A stretch of 64,000 nucleotides of DNA from contig NZ_JALJCJ010000001.1 of NCBI RefSeq assembly GCF_022899935.1, positions 766,053-830,052 on the forward strand. Reading direction: 5' to 3'. This document shows, piece by piece, positions 36,628 to 45,542 of the stretch (within the stretch, counting starts at the first letter, position 1; each line of letters starts with the position of its first letter). Both the position numbers and the translations under genes were made by a program. Under the pieces are notes generated by a model that had not been told where the DNA came from, did not search any database, and saw nothing but the letters and a program-made list of their open reading frames with translations. This stretch comes from Shinella curvata. GTDB taxonomy: Bacteria; Pseudomonadota; Alphaproteobacteria; Rhizobiales; Rhizobiaceae.

Positions 36628-37383
36628 TTAGCCCGACTTGGCGGCGCCCGTCGTGCCCTCGGTGCAGCGCGACCGGGTTGGTGAAGAGCCGTCAATCAGC
36701 GTCTCGAGCTTTCCTTCGCCTGTCCCAAGACCGATGGTGAGGCCGATGACGATGGGTTGACCATCCGGCCCTTTCCGGCAGGCCAGGCGCACGCGCGTGC
36801 CGGCATCGGGCCCGAACGCCGTGTCGAAGGCAGCGCGCACTTCCGTCAGCGTGACCACTGCCCCGGCCTTGCCGGTAAAGAGGGTACGCACCGGCGAAGC
36901 GTTCAACTGGTCGAGCAGGTCGAGCGAGCGGCTGTAATAGGCTTCCGCCGAAGCGGCGACGCAACTGCCGCTTCTCAGCCACTGCTGCCGGTCGAGCCCG
37001 AACTTCGCGGCGGGCATGGCCGCCAGCAAGCGATCCTTGGTTCCGGAGGCGAGCGCGATATCCGGCAGGTCCGTCCACTTGCCCTTACGGGCCTTCTGTC
37101 TGATCGCGGCATCGATGCCGCAATAGCTCTTTCTCGCCTGGAAGCGGCTGAGCAGCGAGAATTGTTTCGCGGCGGTGGACGTCGCCGCAAAATCGGCGCA
37201 GCCGCGGCTCTTCGGCCGCGCGGCGCAATAGCCGGGCTGCCAGCTGACGGATAGCACTTCACGCATGACGACCGGTGCAGGCACCGACTGCGCGGCAGCA
37301 GGAAGCGGACCGACCAGACAGGCAAAACACAGGAGAACAGAGGAAAGGACGGCTTTGAACGGCAAGGCAGCATTCGTCATCAT
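36628..37383 (-). CDS. RNase T2-like exported protein lacking catalytic residues
   Basis: The 251-residue product has a signal peptide (cut near AAAQS, residue 32) and an RNase T2-like fold pattern: VLSVSWQPGYCAARPKSRGC as first strand, LPDIALASGTKD, DRQQWLRSGSC and PVRTLFTGKAGAVVTLTEVRAAFDTAFG. In active enzymes the first site reads FxLHGLWP and the second HEWxKHGTC. Here the aligned positions read FSLLSRFQ and QQWLRSGSC, so all catalytic His are gone, while the Cys and the fold marks remain. It is therefore probably a binding or inhibitory protein. The family assignment is by eye and should be tested. Confidence 0.65.
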   Translation of the reverse strand: MMTNAALPFKAVLSSVLLCFACLVGPLPAAAQSVPAPVVMREVLSVSWQPGYCAARPKSRGCADFAATSTAAKQFSLLSRFQARKSYCGIDAAIRQKARKGKWTDLPDIALASGTKDRLLAAMPAAKFGLDRQQWLRSGSCVAASAEAYYSRSLDLLDQLNASPVRTLFTGKAGAVVTLTEVRAAFDTAFGPDAGTRVRLACRKGPDGQPIVIGLTIGLGTGEGKLETLIDGSSPTRSRCTEGTTGAAKSG

Positions 37384-37556
37384 GACCGGCTCCCGAATGA
37401 GAACAAAACAAGATCATATACAACCAAAAATCTCAAAATTGCAACCATGAATCGGAAAAATCACGAAAAACGCGAGGGCATGCAAAAATACACGCCGCAT
37501 CCCGTTGTCTTTGCACGGCAAATCGCGTTGACCTGTCGGAAATGGGAGGGAGTGCC

Positions 37557-38513
37557 GTGTTTTCAGAGGCCAGGACGCTGAGCGCTAGCGGGGCGAGTCT
37601 GGCGCTGCGATACGAGGCGGCACGCGGCGAGGCGCGCGGTATCCTTCTTCTGAGCCACGGCCTGGCCGAACACAGCGCGCGCTACGCCGCCTTTGCTGCG
37701 CGCATGGCGGACGAAGGGCTGCATGTCTATGCGCATGATCATCGCGGCCACGGTTTCACCACCGCACCGGACGCACCGCTGGGCCAGTTTGCGCCGCGCG
37801 ACGGCATTGCGCGGGTGGTCGCCGATATGCGGACGGTGCGCGATCATGCGGTTTCCCGCCATCCCGGCCTGCCGATCGTGCTGTTCGGCCATTCGATGGG
37901 CGGGCTCATGGCGCTGGCCTTCGCCGAGACGCACCCGGCCGATATCGATGCGCTGGCCGTGTGGAATTCCAATCTAGAACCCGGCTTTGCCGGGCGCATC
38001 GCGCAGGTGGTTCTCGCCGCCGAGCGCATGCTGAAGGGCTCCGACGTGCCGAGCGGCATCCTGCCCCGCCTCACCTTCGCCGCCTGGGGCAACACGATTT
38101 CCGGACATCGCACCGCCTTCGACTGGCTGTCGCATGACACTGCCGAGGTCGATGCCTATATCGCCGACCCGCTGTGCGGCTTCGATATCAATGTCTCCAT
38201 GTGGATCGACATCTTCGCCGTCACCTTTGCCGATGCCTCGGCAGAGGGCCTTTCACGGCTTCCGAAAAATCTGCCGATCAATCTCGTCGGCGGCGATGAG
38301 GATCCCGCCACCGATGGCGGCAAGGCGACGCTGGCCTTTGCCGAGCGACTGAAAAAATCGCGGCTTGAGGACGTCACGACAACGGTCTATCGCGGAATGC
38401 GCCACGAAACGCTGAATGAAAGCCCTGGCCTGCGCGATCCCGCCATCGAAGCCTTTGCCGGCTGGTGCCGGCGGGCCATCGCCGAAAAGCGACGGGTTGC
38501 GGAACACACATGA
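37557..38513 (+). CDS. Alpha/beta hydrolase, monoglyceride lipase/lysophospholipase type
   Basis: The 318-residue cytosolic hydrolase begins (GTG start) FSEARTLSASGASLALRYE and has the oxyanion segment LLLSHGLAEHSARYAAFA, the DHRGHG motif and the nucleophile elbow LFGHSMGG (Ser about 113), with acid and His expected in GGDEDPATDGG and YRGMRHETLNE. These match the Hydrolase_4 (YqiA/PldB, monoacylglycerol lipase) group. The GTG at 37557 follows GGGAGGGAG at good distance; an ATG five codons earlier (37542) lies before that site. The stop overlaps the next gene (ATGA), so hydrolase and transporter form one operon. Confidence 0.82.
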   Translation: MFSEARTLSASGASLALRYEAARGEARGILLLSHGLAEHSARYAAFAARMADEGLHVYAHDHRGHGFTTAPDAPLGQFAPRDGIARVVADMRTVRDHAVSRHPGLPIVLFGHSMGGLMALAFAETHPADIDALAVWNSNLEPGFAGRIAQVVLAAERMLKGSDVPSGILPRLTFAAWGNTISGHRTAFDWLSHDTAEVDAYIADPLCGFDINVSMWIDIFAVTFADASAEGLSRLPKNLPINLVGGDEDPATDGGKATLAFAERLKKSRLEDVTTTVYRGMRHETLNESPGLRDPAIEAFAGWCRRAIAEKRRVAEHT

Positions 38514-39454
38514 CCTCATCCACCATCACGCCGCCGCGCCAGGAGATCGGCTTCGGGCTGCTCCTCATGGTGCTCTCGGTGCTCATATCGCCGATCATCG
38601 ACATCTTCGCCAAGCTCGCTGTGACGGCTGTTCCGGCAACCGAGATCACCTTCGTGCGCCTGCTCTTCCAGATGACGGTCCTTGCACCGATCTGTCTCTA
38701 CCGTGGCACGCTGTTCGACGTCACCTGGCGAAAAATGGGGCTCCATGCTGCGCGCGGCCTGTTGATGGCAATCACGATGATCAGCTTCGTCACACCGCTT
38801 GCCGTGATGGAGGTCGCCGACGCCATCGCCATCTTCTTCGTCGAGCCGATCATCCTGACCATCCTGAGCGCGATATTCCTCAGGGAAACCATTGGCTGGC
38901 GGCGCTACACGGCCTGTGGCGTCGGGTTCTTCGGCTCGCTGCTCGTCATCCAGCCCAGCCTGCAGGAAGTGGGACTGATCGCGCTGCTGCCCGTGGTCGC
39001 CGCCTTTTCGCTCGCTCTCTTCTTCCTTCTGACCCGGCTCGTCGCGCAGAAGGAGGATCCGTGGTCCATGCAGTTCTATGCCGGTTTCTGGGGTGCGGTT
39101 ATTGCCGGCCTGCTGCTTCTCGTCGGCAGCAGCGTGGGCATCTCCTTCCTGACGCCCGTCGTGCCGGATATGCAGCACACGCTCTACATTGCGGGCGCGG
39201 CCGTCGCGGCCACCATTGCCGGCGTGCTCGGCGTCTATGCCTACCGCTCGGCGCCTGCGTCCACGCTGGCACCGCTGCAATATCTCGAGATCGTTTCGGC
39301 GACGATCCTCGGCTGGTGGGTGTTCGGCGACCTGCCGGATGCGCTGAAATGGCTGGGGATCGCCATCATCATCGCGTCGGGCCTCTATGTCATCTGGCGC
39401 GAACGCCAACTCAACAAATCCGTGGCGACACCACCCGTCTCGGCTCCCATCTGA
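38510..39454 (+). CDS. DMT/EamA family transporter
   Basis: The 314-residue protein has about ten membrane segments in two EamA repeats, with AKLAVTAVPATEITFVRLLFQ and AIFFVEPIILTILSAIFLRETIGWRRY in the first half and APLQYLEIVSATILGWWVFGDLPDALKWLGIAIIIASGLYVIWRER at the end, a classic EamA closing. The ATG at 38510 overlaps the stop of the hydrolase gene by four bases. The substrate is unknown; coupling with a lipase-like enzyme suggests uptake or export of a product of that enzyme, which is only inference. Confidence 0.88.
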   Translation: MTSSTITPPRQEIGFGLLLMVLSVLISPIIDIFAKLAVTAVPATEITFVRLLFQMTVLAPICLYRGTLFDVTWRKMGLHAARGLLMAITMISFVTPLAVMEVADAIAIFFVEPIILTILSAIFLRETIGWRRYTACGVGFFGSLLVIQPSLQEVGLIALLPVVAAFSLALFFLLTRLVAQKEDPWSMQFYAGFWGAVIAGLLLLVGSSVGISFLTPVVPDMQHTLYIAGAAVAATIAGVLGVYAYRSAPASTLAPLQYLEIVSATILGWWVFGDLPDALKWLGIAIIIASGLYVIWRERQLNKSVATPPVSAPI

Positions 39455-39622
39455 GAAAGGCCAAAGGCGACCGCTTGGGCAGGCATGATGTCAGTCTGAG
39501 GCGTCATGATCTTCTCCAGGCCTCCGGCTTTCGTGCCTTCCGGCTTTTTGTTATCCAAGGGAAAACGGGCGAAAAGCCCGCCGGCCGGTCGCTCTGCGCC
39601 GGTCACCTAGGAGGAGTACACG

Positions 39623-40819
39623 ATGGAGAAATCGAACCTGCCGCTATCAGGCATCAGGGTCATAGAGCTGGCGCGCGTTCTGGCCGGCCCCTGGGCGGGC
39701 CAGATGCTGGCCGATCTCGGTGCCGATGTCATCAAGATCGAGAACCCCGATGGTGGCGACGATACCCGTGCCTGGGGGCCGCCCTTCGTCATGGGCAAGG
39801 ACGGCGAGAACCTGTCCGCCGCCTACTATCACTCCACCAACCGCGGCAAGCGCTCGATCAGCGTCGACCTGAAGACGGAGGAAGGCCGGGAAACTGTTCA
39901 CCGTCTCATCGCGACGGCCGACATCGTCATCGAGAACTTCAAGGTCGGCGGCCTTACCAAATACGGCCTCGACTACCAGAGCCTCGCGAAGAAGCATCCC
40001 AAGCTGATCTATTGCTCGATCACCGGCTTCGGCCAGGATGGCCCCTATGCCGCCCGCGCCGGCTACGATTACATCGTGCAGGGCATGTCCGGCTTCATGT
40101 CGGTGACCGGCGCGCCGGATGGCGAGCCGATGAAGGCGGGCGTCGCCATCGCCGATATCTTCACCGGCATCTATGCCGTCACCGCCATCCAGGCCGCGCT
40201 CATCCATGTCATGAAGACCGGCGAAGGCCAGCATGTCGATATGGCGCTGCTCGATGTGCAGTCCGCCGTCATGGCAAACCAGAACATGAATTTCCTCGCC
40301 TCCGGCAAGGCGCCGACGCGGCTCGGCAATGCGCATCCGAACATCTCGCCCTACGAGGTCGTGCCGGCCTCCGACGGCCACATCATCCTCGCCGTCGGCA
40401 ATGACGGGCAGTTCCGCAAGCTGTGCGGCATCCTGAAGCTCGCAGGCGTGCCCGAAGACGAGCGCTTCGCCACCAACCGTGCCCGCGTCGCCAATCGGGT
40501 CGAGGTGCGCCGTCTCGTCACGGAAGCCACAGCCACGCTCAGCAAGGCAGATCTGCTCGATGCCTGCGAACGCGAAGGTGTGCCGGCCGGGCCGATCAAC
40601 TCGATTGCCGAAACCTTTGACGACCCGCAGGTCAAGGCACGCGGCATGCGCGTCGACCTGCCGGATGCCGACGGCAATCTCATTCCCGGCGTGCGCACCC
40701 CGATCGTTTTCTCCGGCACGCCGCTCGTCTACGATCGCCCCAGCCCGCGGCTCGGCGAACATACCGATGCCGTGATGGCAGAACTCGAAACGCTCGAAGC
40801 AGGAAAGAAAAGCGCATGA
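39623..40819 (+). CDS. CaiB/BaiF family CoA-transferase (class III)
   Basis: The 398-residue protein is a family III CoA-transferase, which moves CoA between carboxylic acids by an aspartyl-CoA thioester. Family marks are LSGIRVIELARVLAGPWAGQ, DVIKIENPDGGDDTR, NRGKRSISVDLK, the catalytic Asp region GVAIADIFTGIYA (D178), and GEGQHVDMALLD. The ATG has the ribosome site TAGGAGGAG. Its stop overlaps the start of a thiamine-diphosphate enzyme by four bases, the same pairing as formyl-CoA transferase and oxalyl-CoA decarboxylase in oxalate breakdown, but the true substrate is unknown. Confidence 0.9.
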   Translation: MEKSNLPLSGIRVIELARVLAGPWAGQMLADLGADVIKIENPDGGDDTRAWGPPFVMGKDGENLSAAYYHSTNRGKRSISVDLKTEEGRETVHRLIATADIVIENFKVGGLTKYGLDYQSLAKKHPKLIYCSITGFGQDGPYAARAGYDYIVQGMSGFMSVTGAPDGEPMKAGVAIADIFTGIYAVTAIQAALIHVMKTGEGQHVDMALLDVQSAVMANQNMNFLASGKAPTRLGNAHPNISPYEVVPASDGHIILAVGNDGQFRKLCGILKLAGVPEDERFATNRARVANRVEVRRLVTEATATLSKADLLDACEREGVPAGPINSIAETFDDPQVKARGMRVDLPDADGNLIPGVRTPIVFSGTPLVYDRPSPRLGEHTDAVMAELETLEAGKKSA

Positions 40820-42465
40820 AGACCGGTGGCCAGCTGATCGTCGACGCCCTCGTTGCCAATGGCGTCAAGCGCGTCGCCTGCGTGCCGGGCGAAAGCTACC
40901 TCGCGGTGCTCGATGCACTGCATGACACGGATGTGGACGTGCTCGTCTGCCGCCAGGAAGGTGGTGCTGCGATGATGGCCGATTGCTGGGGACGCCTGAC
41001 CGGCGAGCCCGGCATCTGCATGGTGACGCGTGGCCCAGGCGCCACCAATGCCTCGGCGGGCCTGCATATCGCACGGCAGGATTCCATTCCGATGATCCTG
41101 TTCATCGGCCAGGTGCAGCGTGATGCGCGCGAGCGCGAGGCCTTCCAGGAAGTGGAATACCGCCGCGCCTTCACCGAAGTCGCCAAGTGGGTGGCCGAGA
41201 TCGATGACGCCCGCCGCATTCCGGAATTCGTGACCCGGGCCTTCGCCGTCGCCACCTCGGGTCGCCCCGGCCCGGTCGTGCTGGCGCTGCCGGAGGACAT
41301 GCTGACGGACGAAGTCGAGACGGTCGAGCCGCAGGCTTACATGCCGGTCGAGGCCCATCCCGGCCGCAAGCAGATCGCCGAACTGACAAACCTGCTCGAA
41401 ACCGCCGAGCGCCCGCTCGTCATCCTCGGCGGCACACGCTGGTCGCAGGAGAGCGTCACGGCCTTCACGGACTTTGCCGTGCGCTGGTCACTGCCGGTCT
41501 CCTGTTCGTTCCGCCGGCAGATGCTGTTCGATCACCAGCATCCCAACTATGCCGGCGATAGCGGCATCGGCATCAACCCGGCGCTGGGCAAGGAAATCCG
41601 TGAAGCGGATCTCGTCTTGCTGCTCGGCGGCCGCTATTCCGAAATGCCGTCCTCCACCTATAGCCTGCTGCAGAGCCCCTACCCGGCGCAGAAGCTGGTG
41701 CATGTCTATCCCGACCCGTCCGAGCTCGGCCGCGTCTATCGCCCGGACCTCGCCATCTGCGCAGCCCCTGAGGATTTCATCGCGGCACTGGACGGCGTCT
41801 CGCCGAAGAGCACGCCGCGCTGGGCAGCACGTACCGCCGCCATGCACGAATCCTTCCTGAAGTGGTCAACGCCGCCGATGGCCGGCCCCGGCGACGTGCA
41901 GATGGGTCCGATTATGGCCTGGCTCGAGGAGAATGTCGCCGACGACACGATCTTCGCCAATGGCGCAGGCAACTATGCGACGTGGGTGCACCGCTTCCAC
42001 CGCTTCCGCCGTTTCGCCACGCAGGCGGCGCCGACATCGGGTTCGATGGGCTACGGTCTGCCGGCCGCCGTTGCCGCCAAGCAGCTCTTTCCGGAGCGCG
42101 AGGTCATCTGCTTTGCCGGTGACGGCTGCTTCATGATGCACGGCCAGGAATTTGCGACCGCCGTGCGCTACAATCTGCCGATCATCACCGTCGTCGTGAA
42201 CAACGGAATCTACGGCACGATCCGCATGCATCAGGAGCGGGAATATCCCGGCCGCGTCAGCGCCACGGATCTCACCAATCCCGATTTCGCGGCACTCGCC
42301 ATCGCCTATGGCGGTCACGGCGAGACGGTGGAAAAGACGGAAGATTTTGCGGCAGCCTTCCTGCGCGCCCGCGCCAGCGGCAAGCCGGCGATCATCGAGG
42401 TGAAACTCGACCCCGAAGCGATCACGCCGACGCGCACGCTTTCGGATATCCGCAGCGGGAAGTAA
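40816..42465 (+). CDS. Thiamine diphosphate-dependent enzyme (acetolactate synthase-like)
   Basis: The 549-residue protein has the three-domain POX/ALS layout. E48 in CRQEGGAAMMAD is the conserved glutamate that activates ThDP, TRGPGATNA is typical of ALS-like enzymes, and the cofactor motif GDG (435-437) to NN (462-463) spans FMMHGQEFATAVRYNLPIITVV. The enzyme cleaves or joins C-C bonds next to a carbonyl. It overlaps the CoA-transferase gene (ATGA), so the two very likely act in series. Length and pairing recall oxalyl-CoA decarboxylase, but sequence features are also those of generic ALS-like proteins. A terminator follows directly. Confidence 0.88.
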   Translation: MKTGGQLIVDALVANGVKRVACVPGESYLAVLDALHDTDVDVLVCRQEGGAAMMADCWGRLTGEPGICMVTRGPGATNASAGLHIARQDSIPMILFIGQVQRDAREREAFQEVEYRRAFTEVAKWVAEIDDARRIPEFVTRAFAVATSGRPGPVVLALPEDMLTDEVETVEPQAYMPVEAHPGRKQIAELTNLLETAERPLVILGGTRWSQESVTAFTDFAVRWSLPVSCSFRRQMLFDHQHPNYAGDSGIGINPALGKEIREADLVLLLGGRYSEMPSSTYSLLQSPYPAQKLVHVYPDPSELGRVYRPDLAICAAPEDFIAALDGVSPKSTPRWAARTAAMHESFLKWSTPPMAGPGDVQMGPIMAWLEENVADDTIFANGAGNYATWVHRFHRFRRFATQAAPTSGSMGYGLPAAVAAKQLFPEREVICFAGDGCFMMHGQEFATAVRYNLPIITVVVNNGIYGTIRMHQEREYPGRVSATDLTNPDFAALAIAYGGHGETVEKTEDFAAAFLRARASGKPAIIEVKLDPEAITPTRTLSDIRSGK

Positions 42466-42471
42466 TTATCG

Positions 42472-42496
42472 AGGGGCGGTGAAAACCGCCCCTTTC
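42472..42496. terminator. Bidirectional terminator after the ThDP enzyme gene
   Basis: AGGGGCGGT (42472-42480) pairs with ACCGCCCCT (42485-42493) around GAAA and is followed by TTTCCC. It lies between two convergent genes. Confidence 0.85.
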
Positions 42497-42500
42497 CCTA

Positions 42501-42839
42501 TCAGCCGCGAAGGTGCTGGGCCTGCTCGTAGGTCTTGGTCGAGCGCATGCCGGAGCGGCAATAGCCGAGCATCGGGCGCGGCAGGTCGTCGAGCGCGTCC
42601 ATCATGCCGTTGACGGCTTCCACGGTCACGCCCATCGGGCCGACGGGCACATGGGCGGTCCCGATGCCGAGCTCCTCGGCGCGGGCAGCGATGGCGGAAA
42701 ATTCCGGCTGGCCCGCTTCCTCATGGTCCGGGCGGTGGCAGACGATGGACTTGAAGCCCAGGGCGGCGATCGCATCGAGGTCCTCGACGGTGATCTGGCC
42801 GGAGACGGAATATTCGTCGTTGATCTCACGGATATCCAT
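42501..42839 (-). CDS. TIGR01244/DUF442-type phosphatase-like sulfurtransferase
   Basis: The 112-residue protein starts MDIREINDEYSVSGQITVED, the usual beginning of the DUF442 / 'beta-lactamase hydrolase-like' domain, and has GFKSIVCHRPDHEEAGQP, VPVGPMGVTVEAV and the active-site loop YCRSGMRS with the nucleophile C94. That CxxGxR loop is shared by dual-specificity phosphatases and related persulfide enzymes such as the Blh/BigR operon proteins. No BigR-like regulator or sulfur dioxygenase is next to it. The ATG at 42839 is preferred, with AAAGGAC upstream, over TTG at 42845. Confidence 0.85.
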   Translation of the reverse strand: MDIREINDEYSVSGQITVEDLDAIAALGFKSIVCHRPDHEEAGQPEFSAIAARAEELGIGTAHVPVGPMGVTVEAVNGMMDALDDLPRPMLGYCRSGMRSTKTYEQAQHLRG

Positions 42840-42894
42840 GGACAAGTCCTTTCGCGATTGGTGCGCTCCCGTTTAAGCCCGCACCGAACAAGCG

Positions 42895-43764
42895 TCAATC
42901 ATGCGAAATCTGGCGGACCTCGAAGGAGAGGCCGTAGTCGACGCTCTCACCCTGCGAAAACGCCTCTGCCTCACCCGAAGCGATCAGCTCTTCGCGGGAA
43001 ACAAGCCGGTGGGACACCGGCTCGATGCCGAGCACGGCACAGCCCGGCGACTGGTTCCGCCAGACCTGGAGATAGGGCAAGGTATCGGTGCGGAAGCGGA
43101 TCACCATGCTGCGGCCACCGAGCGAAGCGATCGGCCCTATTGCGATCTCCGCCCAGCCATGTTCGGCCGTCTCGGCCGCCGGCACGCATAAGATCGCCAT
43201 GTCGCCCTCGTCGAAGCGCCACGGCAGGCTGCCGCCGGGCAGCATCGCGCCGGTCAGCCGCGTGGCCTCGTCGAAAAGGCCGGTGCCGAAATTGATGTGG
43301 TACATGGCAAAAGGCGGCCACGCCTTCTCACCGCTGTTGAAGACGGTATCGTCAAGCGTAATGTGACCGGTGCGCCGGTCGGCACGCCAGCGGCGGACCA
43401 GCTCCGCCGTGCCGCCATGGGCGAGCGAAACGGCGACACGCCCTTCGCAGATGACTTCGCCCTCGTCCTCCTCGATCAGAATATCCTTCGCCGGATGCGA
43501 GGAGAGCGAACCGTGCAGCGGATAACGCTGGCCATCGGTGGCACCCTCGATCGGCACCGGGTGGCGGATGTGGTCCGGCCCGCAGGTGAACAAGAAGCCC
43601 GGCAGTGCCTTGTCGATGCGGGGATCGCCATCCGAGGGGATGGCCGATCCCGGCGCAAGGTCGATGCCGTGGAAGAGCGCGCTGCCGATGTCCAGCGCCG
43701 AGTGCGGTGTCAGTTCGAGACGGAAGGACTGGTCTGGCGTTTCGGCGGTCAGGGCGAAGGTCAT
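42895..43764 (-). CDS. Aldose-1-epimerase-like (DUF4432) protein
   Basis: The 289-residue product is beta-rich and has features of the galactose mutarotase-like fold: GFLFTCGPDHIRHP, RYPLHGSLSSHPA with the conserved His, WPPFAMYHINFGTGLFDEATRL with a second His, and PGCAVLGIEPVSHRLVSREEL near the end. DUF4432 proteins are related to aldose epimerases and are often linked to sugar or sugar-acid use; the substrate is unknown. The ATG at 43764 follows GGAG at good spacing; the TTG five codons earlier is unlikely. It stands as an isolated gene after the DUF442-type gene. Confidence 0.8.
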   Translation of the reverse strand: MTFALTAETPDQSFRLELTPHSALDIGSALFHGIDLAPGSAIPSDGDPRIDKALPGFLFTCGPDHIRHPVPIEGATDGQRYPLHGSLSSHPAKDILIEEDEGEVICEGRVAVSLAHGGTAELVRRWRADRRTGHITLDDTVFNSGEKAWPPFAMYHINFGTGLFDEATRLTGAMLPGGSLPWRFDEGDMAILCVPAAETAEHGWAEIAIGPIASLGGRSMVIRFRTDTLPYLQVWRNQSPGCAVLGIEPVSHRLVSREELIASGEAEAFSQGESVDYGLSFEVRQISHD

Positions 43765-43996
43765 CCGGGTCTCCGGCAAAGGGCTATAGACCGGGGCATG
43801 CTAGTGGGAACGTTTAACCGACGCCACCGTTAGCCCCCTGTCGGCACACAATTTTTCGCCGGCGCGGAAAGTCCGATCACAAGTTTTTGCAGACTGCGTT
43901 GACGTTACGTTCACCATCGATTCAGTTTTTCCATATTAAGGTCTGAATTGAAGTGTTCCGTCCGCGCGATATGTGCAAGCTGGCAGGTCAAAAGTC

Positions 43997-45409
43997 GTGA
44001 ATTCAATTTTGAAAACAAGCATTTCGCTCCTTATGGCAGCTTCCGTCACGGGAATCGCCCTGGCGCCTGCGCACGCACAACAGCCATCCCGCGAAACGAT
44101 TCTCGTTTCTCCGGAAGGCGATATTCTCGATTACATCCCCAATGATGGCAGCGTTCGCTGGGCGAGGGATAATCGCGGCAACACGGTGCTCGTCGATAAC
44201 TGGGGCAATGTCGTCGCCACCGCCATGCCGGCCGGCCGCTATTTCGCGCGCAACAACGATTATCGTCGTGACCGCTATCGCGACGTCTCCGGCTATCCGG
44301 AAACCGATCCGGATTATTTTCCGCCGGCGCCCTCCTCCGACTTCGGCGATGACCTGACCACCAGCTCCGTGCCGGAAATGCGCGAGGCGCTGCCGGGCGA
44401 CATCGAGCGCCAGACGCTGCCCGATGCGGACTTCGGCAATTCGCAGCAGATGCCCGATTTCAACGATGGCAACGACGACAGCGCCGCCCTGCCGGAGACG
44501 ACGGACCCGAATGCCGAATTCGTGCCCGGCCCGAAATTCCAGCCGGCGACGGCGCTCGGTAAGATGTCGTCCGCCGAGATCACCGCCCTCCAGGTGTTTC
44601 TTGATCGCGAAGGTTTTTCGCCCGGCGTGATCGACGGCAAGAAGGGCTCGAACGTCACCAAGGCGATCGAGGCCTGGCAGAACGCGACGGGCGACACGCT
44701 CGATCCGAACAATGCCGACGACATTCTGGAACGCCTGCGCCTGTCCGGCGGCATGGCCTTCACGACCTATGAGATCACCGCCGCGGATGCCGCCGGTCCC
44801 TATGTCGCGTCGATCCCGGACGATTACGCGCAGAAGGCCGCACTACCGCACCTCTCCTACACCTCGACCACCGAGATGCTGGCGGAAAAATTCCACATGG
44901 ACGAGGCCTATCTCAAGGAAATCAATCCGGGCGTCGACTTCACGATCCCCGGCACGATCGTCAAGGTCATCGACACCGGCACGCCCAAGACCGGCAAGGT
45001 CGCAAAAATCCTCGCCGACAAGGGCCGCAAGCAGGTGCTCGCCTATGACGAAAACGGCACGCTGATCGCCGCCTATCCGGCCAGCATCGGCTCGGCCGAT
45101 ACGCCCTCGCCGTCCGGACTGGTCACGGTCGAGCGCATCGCGCTGAACCCCGGCTATACCTATAACCCGAAGATCAACTTCCAGCAGGGCAGCAACAACA
45201 AGGTGCTGACCCTGCAGCCGGGGCCGAACGGCCCCGTCGGCACCGTCTGGATCGCGCTTTCCAAGCCGACCTACGGCATTCACGGCACGCCGGAACCGTC
45301 GAAGATCGGCAAGACCCAGAGCCATGGCTGTATCCGCCTGACCAACTGGGACGCCACCGAACTTGCCAAGATGACGAGCGCCGGCGTGACGGTCGAATTC
45401 GTTGACTGA
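43997..45409 (+). CDS. L,D-transpeptidase (YkuD/ErfK) with PG-binding domain
   Basis: The 470-residue exported protein starts at a GTG (NSILKTSISLLMAASVTGIA, signal peptide ending at AHAQ). An acidic, low-complexity region (about 70-185) precedes a PG_binding_1-like domain (about 190-240; ITALQVFLDREGFSPGVIDGKKG), a LysM-like stretch (YTSTTEMLAEKFHMDEAYLKEINPGVDF) and the C-terminal YkuD catalytic domain with YGIHGT and SHGCIRL, Cys about 445 as nucleophile. It forms 3-3 crosslinks or attaches proteins to peptidoglycan, abundant in Rhizobiales with polar growth. GTG at 43973 is an alternative start. A terminator follows. Confidence 0.92.
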   Translation: MNSILKTSISLLMAASVTGIALAPAHAQQPSRETILVSPEGDILDYIPNDGSVRWARDNRGNTVLVDNWGNVVATAMPAGRYFARNNDYRRDRYRDVSGYPETDPDYFPPAPSSDFGDDLTTSSVPEMREALPGDIERQTLPDADFGNSQQMPDFNDGNDDSAALPETTDPNAEFVPGPKFQPATALGKMSSAEITALQVFLDREGFSPGVIDGKKGSNVTKAIEAWQNATGDTLDPNNADDILERLRLSGGMAFTTYEITAADAAGPYVASIPDDYAQKAALPHLSYTSTTEMLAEKFHMDEAYLKEINPGVDFTIPGTIVKVIDTGTPKTGKVAKILADKGRKQVLAYDENGTLIAAYPASIGSADTPSPSGLVTVERIALNPGYTYNPKINFQQGSNNKVLTLQPGPNGPVGTVWIALSKPTYGIHGTPEPSKIGKTQSHGCIRLTNWDATELAKMTSAGVTVEFVD

Positions 45410-45431
45410 GACGCGACATAAGCCAGAGATG

Positions 45432-45457
45432 AAGCCGGTCCATTGGGCCGGCTTTTT
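45432..45457 (+). terminator. Terminator of the L,D-transpeptidase gene
   Basis: AAGCCGG (45432-45438) pairs with CCGGCTT (45448-45454), with extra CC/GG pairing in the loop, followed by TTTTT. Confidence 0.85.
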
Positions 45458-45492
45458 CGTTTCCGGCTCCCTATCGGCGAACCTCGAAAACA

Positions 45493-45520
45493 AAAGGCCG
45501 GGCAGAACTGCCCGGCCTTT
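45493..45520. terminator. Terminator of the globin-coupled chemoreceptor gene
   Basis: AAAGGCCGGGCAG and CTGCCCGGCCTTT pair perfectly over 13 bp with an AA loop. On the minus strand it is followed by TGTTTTC, and on the plus strand by AGCTTGGTTTT. Confidence 0.9.
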
Positions 45521-45542
45521 AGCTTGGTTTTACAAAGACGGC

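Noticed and set aside
39540-39556. CCGGCTTTCGTGCCTTCC region as terminator before the CoA-transferase gene
   Set aside because: The CCGGCTTT units are direct, not inverted, repeats and form no good hairpin.
42501-42839. Assignment of the DUF442-type gene to a BigR/Blh sulfide-detoxification operon
   Set aside because: No BigR-type regulator, sulfur dioxygenase or membrane partner lies next to it.
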